A DNA stretch of 64,000 nt from Apostichopus japonicus (taxonomy: Eukaryota > Echinodermata > Holothuroidea > Aspidochirotida > Stichopodidae): NCBI RefSeq assembly GCF_037975245.1, contig NC_092580.1, positions 22,306,501 to 22,370,500 on the forward strand, given 5' to 3'. Numbering within the stretch: the stretch's first letter is position 1; each line of letters starts with the position of its first letter. Under the pieces are notes generated by a model. That model was not told the origin of the DNA and made no database searches. It saw only the letters and a list, made by a program, of their open reading frames with translations. The position numbers were made by a program, and so were the translations under genes. Below are positions 50,401 to 61,797 of the stretch, piece after piece.

Positions 50401-53400
50401 CAAAAACTGCCATAATTTTACTTCCTGGTTGAATGTAATTGATTTAACTGTTCCTCACAAAATTCTTATCCAGTTTCATAATGCAATTTCCATAAATCTG
50501 CATACCATTACTGTTTGATCAATTGCTACCCAGGCAGACGACAGTTAGAAGAACAAAGACCAGGAGTGAGGTATGTTTGATGGGAGAGGTTCACTGGTTA
50601 GGAGGGGAGGATCATGTTGATAGAGATTCTGGGTATTTATTAAAAGGTGTAAAAACCAAAGAATTAAGTAAATTACCACCTGAAACTGATACACTTTAAT
50701 CACTCATGCTAATTTAGTTTTTGACCATGAATAATACAGAGGTAAACATCTGTGAAAAAACCATGGTGATATGGCCCTTACTGCAATAAAAATATATTGG
50801 GAAGACATTTTTTTTTCTTTCCGAGGGGGGGGGGGGGAAAGGAAGGTGGTGGAGGGATTAATATACCACATTTCTAAAATTCTATCTGATTATTTGCTAA
50901 CGACTTACAGGTTCAACTTCTGATTCTTCAGAGACGGGTGGTTTTGGCGGGGTGGTCTTCAGTGTATGCTTCATAAACGTTTTCTGCAAAAAAAAGTTAT
51001 GGAATTTAGTGACAAGTCCTTAACAGGAAAGAACAAATCACAGACAACTTCCGAATTGATAATGGTATGATATCCCCGCTCCTCCCCCTCTTTCTTAGCT
51101 AATCTTTATTAAAGGGTAATTAAAATTATGCTTGTAAACTATGTTGATTCAGAATTTTTATGAAAACAATAATTCAGAATTCTTCAAACTTCTTACAACT
51201 TGAAGAATAATTTGATATGTTTTAAGACTAAACTATCAAATTTACTTGGACTATATAAAGATCCCTACAAATATAATCACAACAGTAATATCCATCCTGT
51301 CAAACTTACATTTCCATACTTCAAGCACTGTCTCTTACGACACTTTTGCCGTATCTTTCCAGGTCCACCAAACTTCTTCATGTCCTGAAGATGAGAGAGG
51401 TGATAATAGAATCATAGATAGATCACACAAATGGTTATCAGTATTTAGGTTGCTTCAGAAAATACCAAGAGATTAAAACCATATTTTCATGAACAACTTT
51501 AATTGTCTTCCTTTTTTCCCCCTGAACTTGTCAATATTTCTATGCAGTCTACTCTTCACAAGATAGTTTCGTCTTCCAAAATGTTAAACTCAACTAAATT
51601 AAACTAACATTAAATGAAACCAAACTAGAATAAAGGACAATTATATTTCAGTAACTGTCGAAATCTCTCTGTCTTCACTACTTACCAAACAGAAGTCACA
51701 TTTGCCGCAGTCACTCCTCAGACAAGCCTCGCATTCCCCACATCTACGGATATTTCTCTAAATGGAGAAGAAACAGAAGGCCTTACAGAACCGATGTAAG
51801 ACTACGAAAAATCTCTTCTGGTTTACAATGTACTGTAAATGTTCTTTCTGAGTCTTTGTGTTTTTTCTTTTGCAGAGTACAAGACAGCATATATACGTCA
51901 GTCAGTTTAAACTCTTTGAGTCCTACTTTTCCTCTCTCTTACCGAGTCCTCTATCACCTTAACAAACTGAATCATCTTTCAATTAAACCAAGACCTCTGT
52001 CCCCTAACCTTTCCTTTATTCTCTTATCCCTTATCTTATTGAGTTCCCTTCCTTACCTTACCTTATAGAGTTCCCACTCCCTTAATTTACTGAGTTCCCT
52101 TTCTCTTGATTTACAGAGTTCCCTCCCCCAAACTTTACTTAGTTTCCTTCCCTTACCGAGTTCCCTCTCCCTAACTTTACTGAGTTCCCTTCCCATCCCT
52201 TACCTTATTGAGTTCCCTTTCCCTTACTTTACTGAGTTCCCTCTCCCTTGCTTTACTGAGTTCCCTCTCCCAAACTTTATTGAGTTCCCTTCCCTTACCT
52301 CATTGAGTTCCCTTTCCCTTACTTTACTGAGTTCCCTCTCCCTTACTTTACTGAGTTCCCTCTCCCTTACTTTACTGAGTTCCATCTCCATTACTTTACT
52401 GAGTTCCCTTCCCTTACTTAACTGAGTTCCCTTACCTTACTAAGTTCCCTTTCCCTTGCCTTATTGAGTCCTCTTTCCCTTCCATCTCACATTCTCTCTC
52501 CCCTCATCTCATGGAGTTCTCCTTTCCCTTACCTTACTAAGTCCTCTTTCCCCTTCACTGGATGAATCACGTCGCATTGACTTCATCTCAATCATTTTTT
52601 TCAGTTTCTCTTTCTTTAATTTCTCTTTCTTTTTCTCCTTCTTGATCATCTTTCTCATCTCCTTGTCTTCTCTGCTGTCTCTTCGAGGTTCTTTACCTTG
52701 CCTCTTATCTTTGTAAATAGTCACATTTGTTGGATCTCTTTCTAAAGAGAGAAAGAGAGACAGAAAGGCATGAACGGTTTGCAGTTTCAGTAAAAGATAT
52801 TCTGTATCCATTGATATAGTGGTGCAGTCCAAAATAGAAATTGTAGTTTAAAAACACTGTTACCAACCAGTTCCAAAAGATGAATTAAGATGATGAACTT
52901 AGCCAAGGCTTACCCTGTGGCAAATACTGTAGCACTTGGCTTTCTAAATGGCCCCTCATTTCCCCCTTACATATTTTAATATAATTCAGGCTCTCTCACG
53001 ATTCTTTTTTTTCCTTTCAGATGCATGAGTAAGACTTGACGTAAAGCTTTTAACAGTCACCGTTGCTAGCAAATTCTATATTAATCAACATTATGTCATT
53101 CTTATTGTTGTGTTCAAACTATTTTCACATTTTGATCTCTTCTGAACTACCCAATGACCTTTGATCTCCACCAAAGATTATTTTGGCCTCTAGTAAAATA
53201 GGAAAGAGAGTTTATGATGCATGAATTGGACACTTCTAATATATTATGGACGAAGACTTTACCAATGCACGGCGGACACGCATAGCGCTTAATTTTACTG
53301 GATTCCGATTCTTCTACGCCAACACACGAGCCATGGTACCATTCTTCACAGATGTCGCAGGCACTAAAAATAGAGATTAAAATTGTAAATGTCAATCCTT

Positions 53401-55129
53401 GACTTGATCGCAAGTCAAAAAAAAGTCAAATGATTACAAACAACTGGTTGGCTGTTGGGATAAACCAACCCTCGTCATACTGTTTTCATTCTGTAAAGAA
53501 CTCAAAGCAAGTACTCATGATGTCGCTTTTCCTCTTTGGATTTTTCCATAACTGTAGTCTTACACTTGATTCTGCTGGTTTTCATCAATGATTGAAACAA
53601 AAAGCAGTTTATGCACAAAATAGTTGTTTTAATATCAATGAAAAGAAAGTTAGGAAAAGCAAGTGAGCAAGACTCATCATTCTTGATATAAACAATCCGA
53701 AATACTTGATCAAGACATCTGAGGTTCATGAAAAGACAAATTTATGACATAAACATCATACAAACTTGATCGGCCTTGGACTTGTTGAACCTCATGGCAA
53801 CTTTTGTGTATAGGATGAATTTTACATGTAGATGAAACAAAGTTACCATTAGGATTGTGGAAACATACTTCTTGGGATAACAAGAACATTTACTAATCTG
53901 AAGAAAAGCCTTTGATACTAAACTCTACAGAGCTAAAGGGGGGCATGTAGCCAATAATGAGACACAGGTAGGTCAAAGAGAGGGCCACAAAATGACACTT
54001 ACATCATAAATGTTGAGCAATCTGATGACCTACAGAGGCAGTAAATCACTTCCTCATCTGTACCAGTCATGCTGTCTCTCCGGTCGTCTCGTTTCTTGTC
54101 CTTTTCTCTGCCCTTTTCGATGAGGTTAACATAAGTTTGAACCTTTGCTCTCCTTTCTGGTAAAATTTCAAACCCTCTTGAGTGGCCTTCGTCTTGCTGC
54201 AGTGTGAGACAGCAGAAACAAACAAGAAAGAGTAACAGAGAGGGACATAGCTCCTGAGGTAGATACATGGTAAATGACTAGAGAGGAAAGTCCATAACTT
54301 ATACTGTAAATGTATGAAGTGGTTATTTCATATTTCAAAGTTACTTACTAGTTACTGATGTAAATCCTGTGAGCGAAAGAGAACAGTTGTTAACAGATGC
54401 ATGAACAGTAGACTGTATAGAGATACTGTATGTTCTAGTGATAGCTGGAAATGTAATTTAATATAATATATACTGTACATATTCACTAGCTCATAGCCAG
54501 TGCAAGGTATTATCCAACATTTCAAAAATAACTTTATTATACAATCTGAAGGATGCACCCTCAAGCTTATACCTGTACATCAATATAAATACAATCCATG
54601 AATTCAGAAGATAAGAGACAACAATGAGACAGTGTATTAAAAGTGTATTAAAAATGACAGTCAAAGTGCAAAATTAATTTGATTTGACAATTTCTCCAAT
54701 TTTGCCCTGCCTTCTATCTACAGCCTTTACAGATAACAAGCAAAGCTGTTCATCTTTACAATTCAAGAGACTTACAGATGACAATTGGCTGGTGCTCTTT
54801 CTGTCAGATTCCGATTCTGAAAATTTCTCCATAGTTACGTCTGCATCAGACTCTGAATATGTTCTCATCTCTGTATCCGAAGTGTTACTTTTCTCCAGGT
54901 CTGTATCTTGCGTCAAGCTGCTTTGAAAATCAGTCTCTGATAATGACTCCTGAGTTGATGCTTTTCTTCCATCTTCTGAGATGCCCTTGTTGAATTCTGA
55001 TTTACTTGAAATACCAGCACTTGATGCAGAGTCAACATCTGTACTTTTCTCTGACAAGTTTCCATCTGAAACACCATTCTTGACTTTGCTAAGATCCTTT
55101 ATGGCAGCACTGGGTGATGTTGAAGACAT
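41447..55129 (-). CDS. CXXC1: CXXC finger protein 1 (CFP1), complete, 16 coding exons
   Basis: DNA-binding subunit of SET1/COMPASS; it reads unmethylated CpG and H3K4me3. Exons, 5' to 3': 54776-55129, 54003-54196, 53263-53363, 52533-52741, 51686-51757, 51310-51384, 50909-50983, 49270-49329, 47402-47560, 46476-46696, 45582-45789, 44635-44742, 44165-44214, 43608-43701, 42284-42436, 41447-41602. Phases agree, giving 2289 nt and 762 aa (human 656). Residues 1-167 are a Ser/Asp-rich extension, much longer than in human. The PHD finger (about 168-216) has ligands in YCLC, CDIC, WYHGSC and CPPC. The CXXC zinc finger (about 287-335) has CGECEAC, DCGKCDFC, KFGG and KCRKRQC. A basic region (EKKKERKDKEKK) follows, then the CFP1 C-terminal region: GPGCTTPQRANSKYCSDDCG, LPQRIQQWQTSPCIAEE, CVTCGHQVNP, EVCGCPLVSGVFE, LDELLEQER and LALMLHQTIDH. 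Start is the MSSTSP ATG, just after an apparent UTR acceptor. Confidence 0.95.
42922..43260. mobile_element. 339-bp hAT-type MITE
   Basis: Ends are CAGGGATATAGCCAG and CTGGCTACGTCCCTG, imperfect inverted repeats. Identical 8-bp duplications GATTGACC flank it (42914-42921 and 43261-43268). It lies in the CXXC1 intron between 42436 and 43608. It has no coding capacity. Confidence 0.8.
44290..44365. repeat. Short tandem repeat, ACACATCAACACATTGATGCA unit
   Basis: About three copies of a 20-25-bp unit built around the near-palindrome ATCAACACATTGAT, in a CXXC1 intron. The unit shown is given only approximately. Confidence 0.7.
45228..45497 (+). mobile_element. tRNA-derived SINE
   Basis: The head, GTTGCTGTGGCCGAGTGG..., contains A-box-like TGGCCGAGTGGA and B-box-like GGTTCGATACT, as in Ser/Leu-type tRNAs. 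A unique body of about 150 bp and an (ATT)n tail follow. ACTTAA flanks both sides (45221-45226 and 45498-45503), a likely short target duplication. It lies in the CXXC1 intron between 44742 and 45582, antisense to the gene. It is not an intact tRNA, because the 3' acceptor strand is not complementary. Confidence 0.7.
46076..46346. mobile_element. Truncated hAT-like element
   Basis: Begins CAGGGGCAGACTGACCAGTC, a terminal sequence type common in animal hAT elements. The matching right end and duplication are not found. It ends near a 12-nt G run (46335-46346). It lies in the CXXC1 intron between 45789 and 46476. The right boundary is approximate. Confidence 0.4.
47108..47388. mobile_element. 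Foldback MITE abutting the CXXC1 exon 9 donor
   Basis: The left arm, ATCGTCCCTTGTTTCGCGTA..., is matched in inverted form on the right by TGCGTGAAACAAGGGACGAT, about 28 bp with a few mismatches. The loop region is AT-rich. The right arm starts only 13 nt inside the intron from the exon 9 donor (exon end 47402). I found no clean target duplication. Confidence 0.55.
47969..48067. repeat. 47-bp tandem duplication
   Basis: Two nearly identical copies of TTTCACAAAACAAGAATGGC and following sequence, spaced 47 bp apart and differing at about two positions. Recent duplication in a CXXC1 intron. Confidence 0.75.
48131..48160. repeat. 30-bp perfect hairpin
   Basis: ATCATGGAGCTATA, a TT loop, then TATAGCTCCATGAT. 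The 14-bp arms are perfect. It lies in a CXXC1 intron, with no U tract or other sign of a terminator or RNA gene. Confidence 0.7.
49440..49645. repeat. Dispersed repeat, copy 2
   Basis: Related to 41245-41415: ACTGTACAAGCCTATGATAT, AATATTTGCTGATAATAA, AAAAATGCA and TTCTACTGGC blocks occur in the same order. It lies in a CXXC1 intron. Confidence 0.5.
50825..50837. repeat. G homopolymer
   Basis: Thirteen consecutive G bases in the CXXC1 intron just downstream of coding exon 7 in gene order. Confidence 0.7.
51900..52560. repeat. Minisatellite of splice-donor-like units, CXXC1 intron 4
   Basis: About 20 tandem copies of a 24-30-bp unit, on the plus strand like TTACTTTACTGAGTTCCCTC plus TCCC. 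On the minus (coding) strand each unit reads AACTCAGTAAAGTAAGGG. This is nearly identical to the end of coding exon 4 and its splice site, ACTTAGTAAG|GTAAGGG at 52533. At least one copy (about 52431-52449) restores the exact AGTAAG|GTAAGG. The array seems to have grown from the exon-intron junction. Confidence 0.85.
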
Positions 55130-56450
55130 TGTGTACTGTAAGTACAAAATTGAAAAATTATAAATTAATATAAATGTTGTTTAAATAGTTCTAGTGTGTC
55201 AAGTTGTTGCATGGTCATATAGGATTGGTGAAAGTGATTGATCTACTTTAGCATCAGTATTCAGTACTATGAAAAGGAAGATCAGCAATTTTGTGAACCC
55301 TATGATTAATAACACATACAGTAGCTCACTTCAAATGTTATCAGTGTGATGACCATCAATAAATACAGGACTGTATAAGATCATGTGATATTTACAGTAC
55401 TCTCCTGCTACTAAGACCAAATACTTCGACGTCCCCATCTGACGAACTCTCCAAACACTACAGGAGGTGCAGACAATCCTTTCAACATCTCTACAGTGCA
55501 GTTATTTTGCGATCACAGAAGTGCATGGTGAATGTTGGCAGTGGAAATAGTCATACAAACTTTAATTTGAGAATGACTAAAAGACAACATATTAGATATT
55601 TTTTTGTTTTAGCCTAACCTTGTGGATAGATATCTGACAATAATATGATGTGAGGTTCTGCAAATCATGGTCTAGCATGAACAGTTCAGAACGTATTGTT
55701 CTGACAATAATTTGAGGTAGCATAGGCCAGTTTTAGAATTAAGTTACTTAGTTTAGTGTTACTGTGTTAGACTTGGAGCTTTAGTATCTTCATAAGTCAG
55801 ACATGTGAGCATTTGGATGTTAGGAAAGGTCTCTGAAGTGGCCCTGAATTTTGCAGTTGTACCTTATGTGATAAAATTAATAAATTAATCGAGTATTTAC
55901 TCCTAAAGGAATTCATTCCGAAGATGATGTAGGGCTGGGCCTATAGTAGTAAGTACCAGTCTACTCGAGTCTAGGCTGGGCCTTACGTTAGGCAGTATCA
56001 CACATTCACAGGGCTTACCTTCCCAAGTGACCTTTTTCTTGGCTAGCTGTAATCTAATTTTAATTATTCATGAATATCACTAGCGAGAAATATTTGCAAG
56101 TGTTGCAAGTAATACAAGCAATCATCCCAATATAACATAACTGATACCTTTCTCCCAACGATTAGGCAGGCAATATCATATTGAACGTTTACTGTTACAA
56201 GTGTTAGGCATCATTGAATTCAATGATTTATGTATAGTATACTCCGATCCGATGAGAAAACTGGGCCTGCACAATAATCTTTACTAGTTTGACTTGTCTT
56301 ACGCTGATTATTTCCATATATAGAAATGTTAAAATAATAGTGCTCTAAACTTTAAATTTATTAAAATTAACATATTAATAATATATAACTCACACTAAAA
56401 AAGTTGATAAATAAATTTTAGAAATAAATATCAACATTCTGAGTACTCAC
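55130..56450 (-). promoter_or_regulatory. CXXC1: CXXC1 5' UTR intron and shared CXXC1/MRPL46 promoter region
   Basis: An acceptor (TTACAG) lies 8 nt upstream of the CXXC1 ATG, so an upstream non-coding exon is needed. Candidate donors on the minus strand are GAAG|GTAAGC, ending an exon at 56019, and ATT|GTGAGT near 56450. MRPL46 starts at 56489 on the other strand, so the two transcripts probably start back to back within about 0.5 kb. No TATA box is obvious. Confidence 0.4.
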
Positions 56451-56488
56451 AATTTTTGTACCTGGGTTAACACAAATTCATTTTTAAA

Positions 56489-59400
56489 ATGGCTGCCCAC
56501 TATCGATTCCCATACCTGCGAATATTGGCTTTAACACAATCAGCGTATAAGATGAAAGGCTCTCTGTGTTTTAAGAATAACCTAGGTAAATTTCTTAAGT
56601 TTAGATCAGTTAGGATTATAGTTGCCAACTTTCAAGTTTGTGTTTCTTAAGTGAAAACAATGCATAAGTTGAATAGCCCGTTGTGCCTGTACTACCTAGT
56701 TACTCTAGGTACTACCTAGTTACTCTAGGTACTGGTTCCGCGACGAACTTATGTGCTGTTGTACTGTACTACACTAGTTATTATAAGTTTTCCTGGAAGC
56801 CATGCTTTTTGTTATTCTATTATTTTTCAATTTCTGATATGTCTTAGCCATTTTAGCAATTTGCAGAGTGTTCTGCAATTGCTTCATGTAAAATTTATGA
56901 ACATTCTATTGTTATCAATGTCCTAATTTTGTTCCTAAGCTATAAAAAAAGTCTTGTGCACATTTCTGTCTCCATTTACTCTGATCAAGGAACTTTGTCA
57001 AACTTTCCAGTTTCAATACACATTTCACTGGAGACAGCTCAGTTTGACAAGCACCACGAGACTGTACCCATGTTGTACTACGATATTTGATCTTTAATCT
57101 TTAATCGATTTACAGGTTTAACAGTTTCTTGAATAGCACAGTGTGGATTAATCCCCACAATCAATCATACTGTTGCAGAGTAAATTTCTCCTTCTTTGCA
57201 TTGTTTCTCTAGTATTCCCAAAACATCAAATATGCAGATTTTGCAGCTCATCAGATACAGAAACTAGGCCATGGCAACTGATGAGTGGAGTATGCGTAGA
57301 ACGCTATCCTGTAATTTCTCAGACTCATAACAGCATTGAAGAAGAGTTCAAAGAAATGTGCAACATGGTAGAATTCGAGTCCAGCGTTTTGTCCGACCAT
57401 GAGATTCAAGTCAGGAAGGATAGGTACCATTAGTCATTTTGATATGTCACTGAAATGTACCAGCAGATGGAGAGCCCTAGGCAGTTTGATACAGTCCACC
57501 ATATACCCCAGACTAATCTCTAAGTTCTTCTGCTCATATCAACATTTCAACATATTTTTTGCACATTCAACATTAATTTCTCATCGACCCGAGATAAGTC
57601 TCATTGGATATATCATTAAGGGATCACTGCAATTTCAACATGATCCATACAAGAGAACATGATTAACCAACAAAGCCCAGAATCTAAGTATGTACAGCTA
57701 AACCTGTGTATAGAATGCATCCAATAGAAAGAATGCTATATAACTTTCAATTCATATGAGAGTGGGTGCAAGTGCAAATCTACAATTATCCTACGTAAAT
57801 TCTTCAATGCTATGAAGCATGAATTTACCAAACATTCTGGTGAAAGAGACAGAATACATAACCATTAAAAATAAGACAGACCATTGCTAGTTATCATGGT
57901 TTTTATCAATGATCATATCTTTGCTTGGGAAGAATTATGTACTTGAGATAATGGATAAATTAAAAATAAAAAATCTGACATTTGTCTCATCAACTTCTGT
58001 ATCAGGGATCGTATGAAGAAGAGAAAGGAAGGGGAACTCGAAGAAGAGGCTGGAGATGATGGTGAAGTCATGACAGCGCTGGATTTAGAGGATATAGCAC
58101 TGGAAAAGCTGAAACAATTTCAAGCTGCTCCAAGAGAAACAAGTATGGAAGATCTAGTGAACCTTGACTAATTTAAAAGTATTCAGTACTTTATGCAAGA
58201 GATCCAAACAAATGTTATATAATATTGAATTTTTTAAAACATTTTAGAGATAAGGGTAAAGTAAGAGGTGGTAAAGTGGTAGATTAATACATCGTGATAT
58301 CTATCTGTTAATGGACTAATGAAAGGTGCCTTGTGCAGACCAATTTGTTAAATGTTACTGGTGGCAGTGGAGGTGGTATTTTGCTTAGAAGGAGCTATAG
58401 TATGTATGATTGTGCTTAGTAGCTCATTTAGAGGGAATTTCAAATGAATATTACTGTTATGACGATGTAATTTTTATATTTTCACGATCTAGGTGCAGAC
58501 CAGGAGAATGATACTAAATCTATAAATCGGAAATTAGCTGACAAACTGGTGCTATTAGTGAAAGAGAAGATTGGGGATAAGACGTTATGGATTCTTCCGC
58601 AGGGATACCGGGATACCGGTGAATCAATGAGAGAGGTAACTTTTCGGCAAATATGTAGTAAAAAACAGGCACAGTCGTGCAACAGAACACTTTGCAGGCT
58701 TGGGGCGATTACATATGAATGTAATCGATTACGATTACGATTACTTGAGAATGTATGATTACGATTGCGATTACGATTACAGCCTAAAGTTGAAGTAATC
58801 GATTATGATTACATTGTAATGTAATCGTGATTACAATCACGATTACATTGTGGTTTCTTGCACAATCCTCTGCATATCTGTTTAATATAACTCTCTGCCG
58901 GGAAATAGGGCAATGAAATAGGGCAAAGGAAGGGCATTTTCAGTATATAAGGACAAAATTGTGGAAGTATATCTACAATTCCTACCAGGCATTACACATT
59001 TATGCCTTAACATGTTTAAGATGTGTAACCCATAAGTCCAGTAAAAAATACAATTTAAACGGACAATTAAACAGACAACCAGTTGTGTATGCAAAAGGAT
59101 TGTGAACGCTGAGAGGCAGCATTGAACAGAATAATTCAGGTGATAAAAAATCCTTGAATATGGCGATCAAATCCCCAGTACTTCTTAGTATAAGTTTATT
59201 GTGCTAGAGAATTCTAGAAGCAGGAACACTTCTTTGGTCACACTAAAAGCCAATAGTAAGAATTAGTTTTAATCATTTCTACTAATTTTGCCCTTCTCAT
59301 TCAAATTTCACTGTAATCATAAATGTAATACGATTACGATTACTTTGCCCTTGTAATCAATTACGATTACGATTACTTTGTAATTTTCACAAAAGTAATC

Positions 59401-60902
59401 GATTACGATTACGATTACTTCAAAAAATGTAATCGATTGTAATCGATTACGATTACTGATTACGATTACCCCAAGCCTGACACTTTGTAAGACGTAACAC
59501 ACTGCATGATTAGGTATTGTAGAGGTCTAAATATACTCAGAGGCTTGGAATGTAAAGCACTACAGCAAGGGTTGGCAACTTGGCACAAAGTTGATGCCAT
59601 GAGCCTCAGTTCAATTTTGTAACTAATCCTGCCCCAGTTAAAGATTTAACAACTTTCTGTACAATAATGCTAACATTACTATGAGAAATGAAAGATTATA
59701 ATCATTTAAATTTACACTGTCCATCTGTTATGTTGAAATATCCTATCACGAGTAAGTCCTGGACAAACTCTCCAAAGTAAATATGTTCCCAAAGGTTTAT
59801 GCTCCCACCTTAGTCAGTTGTGAGGTGGGGGGAGGGGGGATTTAGAGTTTGGCCCTAACTTTCCCACCTTTAGATCCTGTGCACATCTGCACTGATTATT
59901 TTGATATCTGCATTGGGGTCATGGTAAAGTTAAAAACCTTACTAAGTATCTTTGCCTTCTTGGACATTACAGGCAGCAGAGAGGGTTTTGAATGCTTGCA
60001 CTATAGAAAACAGGATGAAGGTTAAATTTGTAGGAAATGCTCCAGTGGGAGTTTACAAGTATAAATATCCTGAGGATATCCAGCACAAAATAGGAGCACA
60101 AGGAGCAAAGGTGAGATCACATTTAACAAGGAGCAATTCCTATTTATGATTTATTTAATGATTGACTGACCACAGATATCTTTGTGAGGAGCAATTGTTA
60201 ATTTTTTTCAATGGTATTTTAGCACATGATAGTTCCATCCTATGCCCAGTTATTCTGGTTGTGCTTTAACTTGATACAGGATGTTGACTAAGATATATCA
60301 TAGTAGTATCATGAAAGATAATTTTTTTCAGTATTTGTTTTTTTACTTGCATCAGAAAATTAATTTGTTACATTTGTTCATTTTGTTAGAGGTCGAGAAG
60401 CTGACAGTTATTGTTAAAAATATTTACGAGAAGAACAATAGTCATAGATGGCAAACACTTCCAAAATTTAAAATGAACTGAAATGATGCCTCATTATTCC
60501 AATTCATTAACCAATTTGGAATAGTAAATTCCTAAGCGTCGCTCAAATGAATGTTGGTAGATAGTCTTTCAATTCACTTGCAGAAATGCCCTTATGTTAC
60601 AGGTAAACAATGATTTCCAAATGTGTATTTGAAATCAATGTCACCCTGGTAAGATCTCCAATCTGGATTGATTCTTATTCCTGGATCAGGAGCTAATAAC
60701 ATTTTCGTTTTCGTTCACCGCAACTGTCATTCTTTTACAGATTTTCTTCTTCAAAGCCAAACTAATGCAAGGGGACTTTATGCAAAGACCAGATGTTGGC
60801 ATTTCTGAATATAAATGGGTAACTAGAGAGGAACTAGACTCCCATCTCATCAAAGGATATTCAGACACTATCAAAAGTTTTATACTGCCTGTATCGTTGT
60901 AG
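56489..60902 (+). CDS. MRPL46: Mitochondrial large-subunit ribosomal protein mL46, complete, 6 exons
   Basis: Structural protein of the mitochondrial large ribosomal subunit, with a Nudix-like fold. Exons: 56489-56585, 57213-57423, 58006-58142, 58493-58635, 59973-60110 and 60741-60902. Phases agree, giving 888 nt and 295 aa (human 279). The N-terminus (MAAHYRFPYLRILALTQ) is basic and hydrophobic, as expected of a mitochondrial presequence. Conserved blocks are LSDHEIQVRKDR, LDLEDIALEKLKQFQ, LVLLVKEKIGDKTLWILPQG, REAAERVL, VKFVGNAPVG, GAKIFFFKAKLMQGDF and YKWVTREELDSHL. The segment around GYRDTGESMREAAERVL occupies the Nudix-box position but lacks the REUXEE metal-binding pattern. No catalysis is expected, as in other mL46 proteins. 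Intron 4 carries a complete hAT-type MITE. Confidence 0.93.
56687..56734. repeat. 20-bp direct duplication
   Basis: TACTACCTAGTTACTCTAGG occurs twice in tandem in MRPL46 intron 1. Each copy contains the near-palindrome CCTAGTTACTCTAGG. Confidence 0.7.
58695..59479. mobile_element. 785-bp hAT-type MITE with ATTACG subrepeats
   Basis: The ends are CAGGCTTGGGG (58695) and CCCCAAGCCTG (59479), perfect 11-bp inverted repeats. Identical 8-bp duplications ACACTTTG lie at 58687-58694 and 59480-59487. Subterminal arrays of TAATCGATTACGATTACGAT type lie inside both ends (about 58710-58855 and 59312-59470) in opposite orientation. It can fold into a long hairpin. It lies in MRPL46 intron 4. No transposase, so non-autonomous. 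Confidence 0.88.
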
Positions 60903-61748
60903 ATTCACTGTGGATTTACAAGCTATGCACCCTCGAGAAAGACTTACCAAGCAATTCAAATGGGCTGTATGACCAAAGGAATTGTAACTTGGAAGGTGAG
61001 ATGATTGCAAGAACTGTGACAGAATTGTCAAAGGCAGACTGTTGCTCATTTGAATGTCATTTCAAAGTCAAGTTTTGATAGTAAAGTTTCTATTGCGAGT
61101 CAGTCACCAAACAGTTGACATGATTCTATATGCCACATCAAGACAAGGCTTCAGATTATGCTCAATCATATAAAAGTGTAAGCTACTCATTACAATTCAA
61201 GTGGAAGCTCACATAAGATTGCCCATCCATTGTTATTCATCAAACCAATTGTAAATGTTGGGTCGTTTAGAATTTTATCCAGAGAGAAACGATTGCTGCA
61301 TACTGACCAATAGGGTTGATTGAAGGCCCGACCATTTCACTAAAGTCCGTTTTTACAGAATACTAAGTGAGCAGTCATGAGGGATACTGAAGCTCACTAT
61401 ATGCACACTATAGAGCTGGTTCTGTCATTAAGAGTAGTAAATATTATTGATTTGATTTGGAGAATCAACTGAGGCTTGTTCACAATGTTATTCTGTGTTT
61501 ATATCCGTCACTTGATCATACCTGACCACCATAAAAACATTGGACTCGTCTGTAAGGTTATTCTTCCAACAAATCATCTATGATGATGCAGGAAGGGTAA
61601 CTAACATTGGCTGAACAAGCTTGTGTTAACATTTTCTGTATTGAATATTATTTCCCAGTAATGTATCTCTTGTGGAACCTAATGAAGGAGTGTTAAGGTT
61701 CACTCATTGACACTTTCATTGTGTTCATTTTCAGAAAAAGTAATACAA

Positions 61749-61754
61749 AATAAA
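61749..61754 (+). terminator. MRPL46: Candidate MRPL46 poly(A) signal
   Basis: AATAAA on the plus strand, followed by AAATAAAAATAAA, 0.85 kb after the MRPL46 stop. Confidence 0.45.
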
Positions 61755-61797
61755 AGAAAATAAAAATAAACAAGATGCTTTTCATTATGTCTGTCTT

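Noticed and set aside
51856-52068. 70-codon frame at 51.9 kb as a gene
   Set aside because: It reads into the splice-donor-like minisatellite on the non-coding strand.
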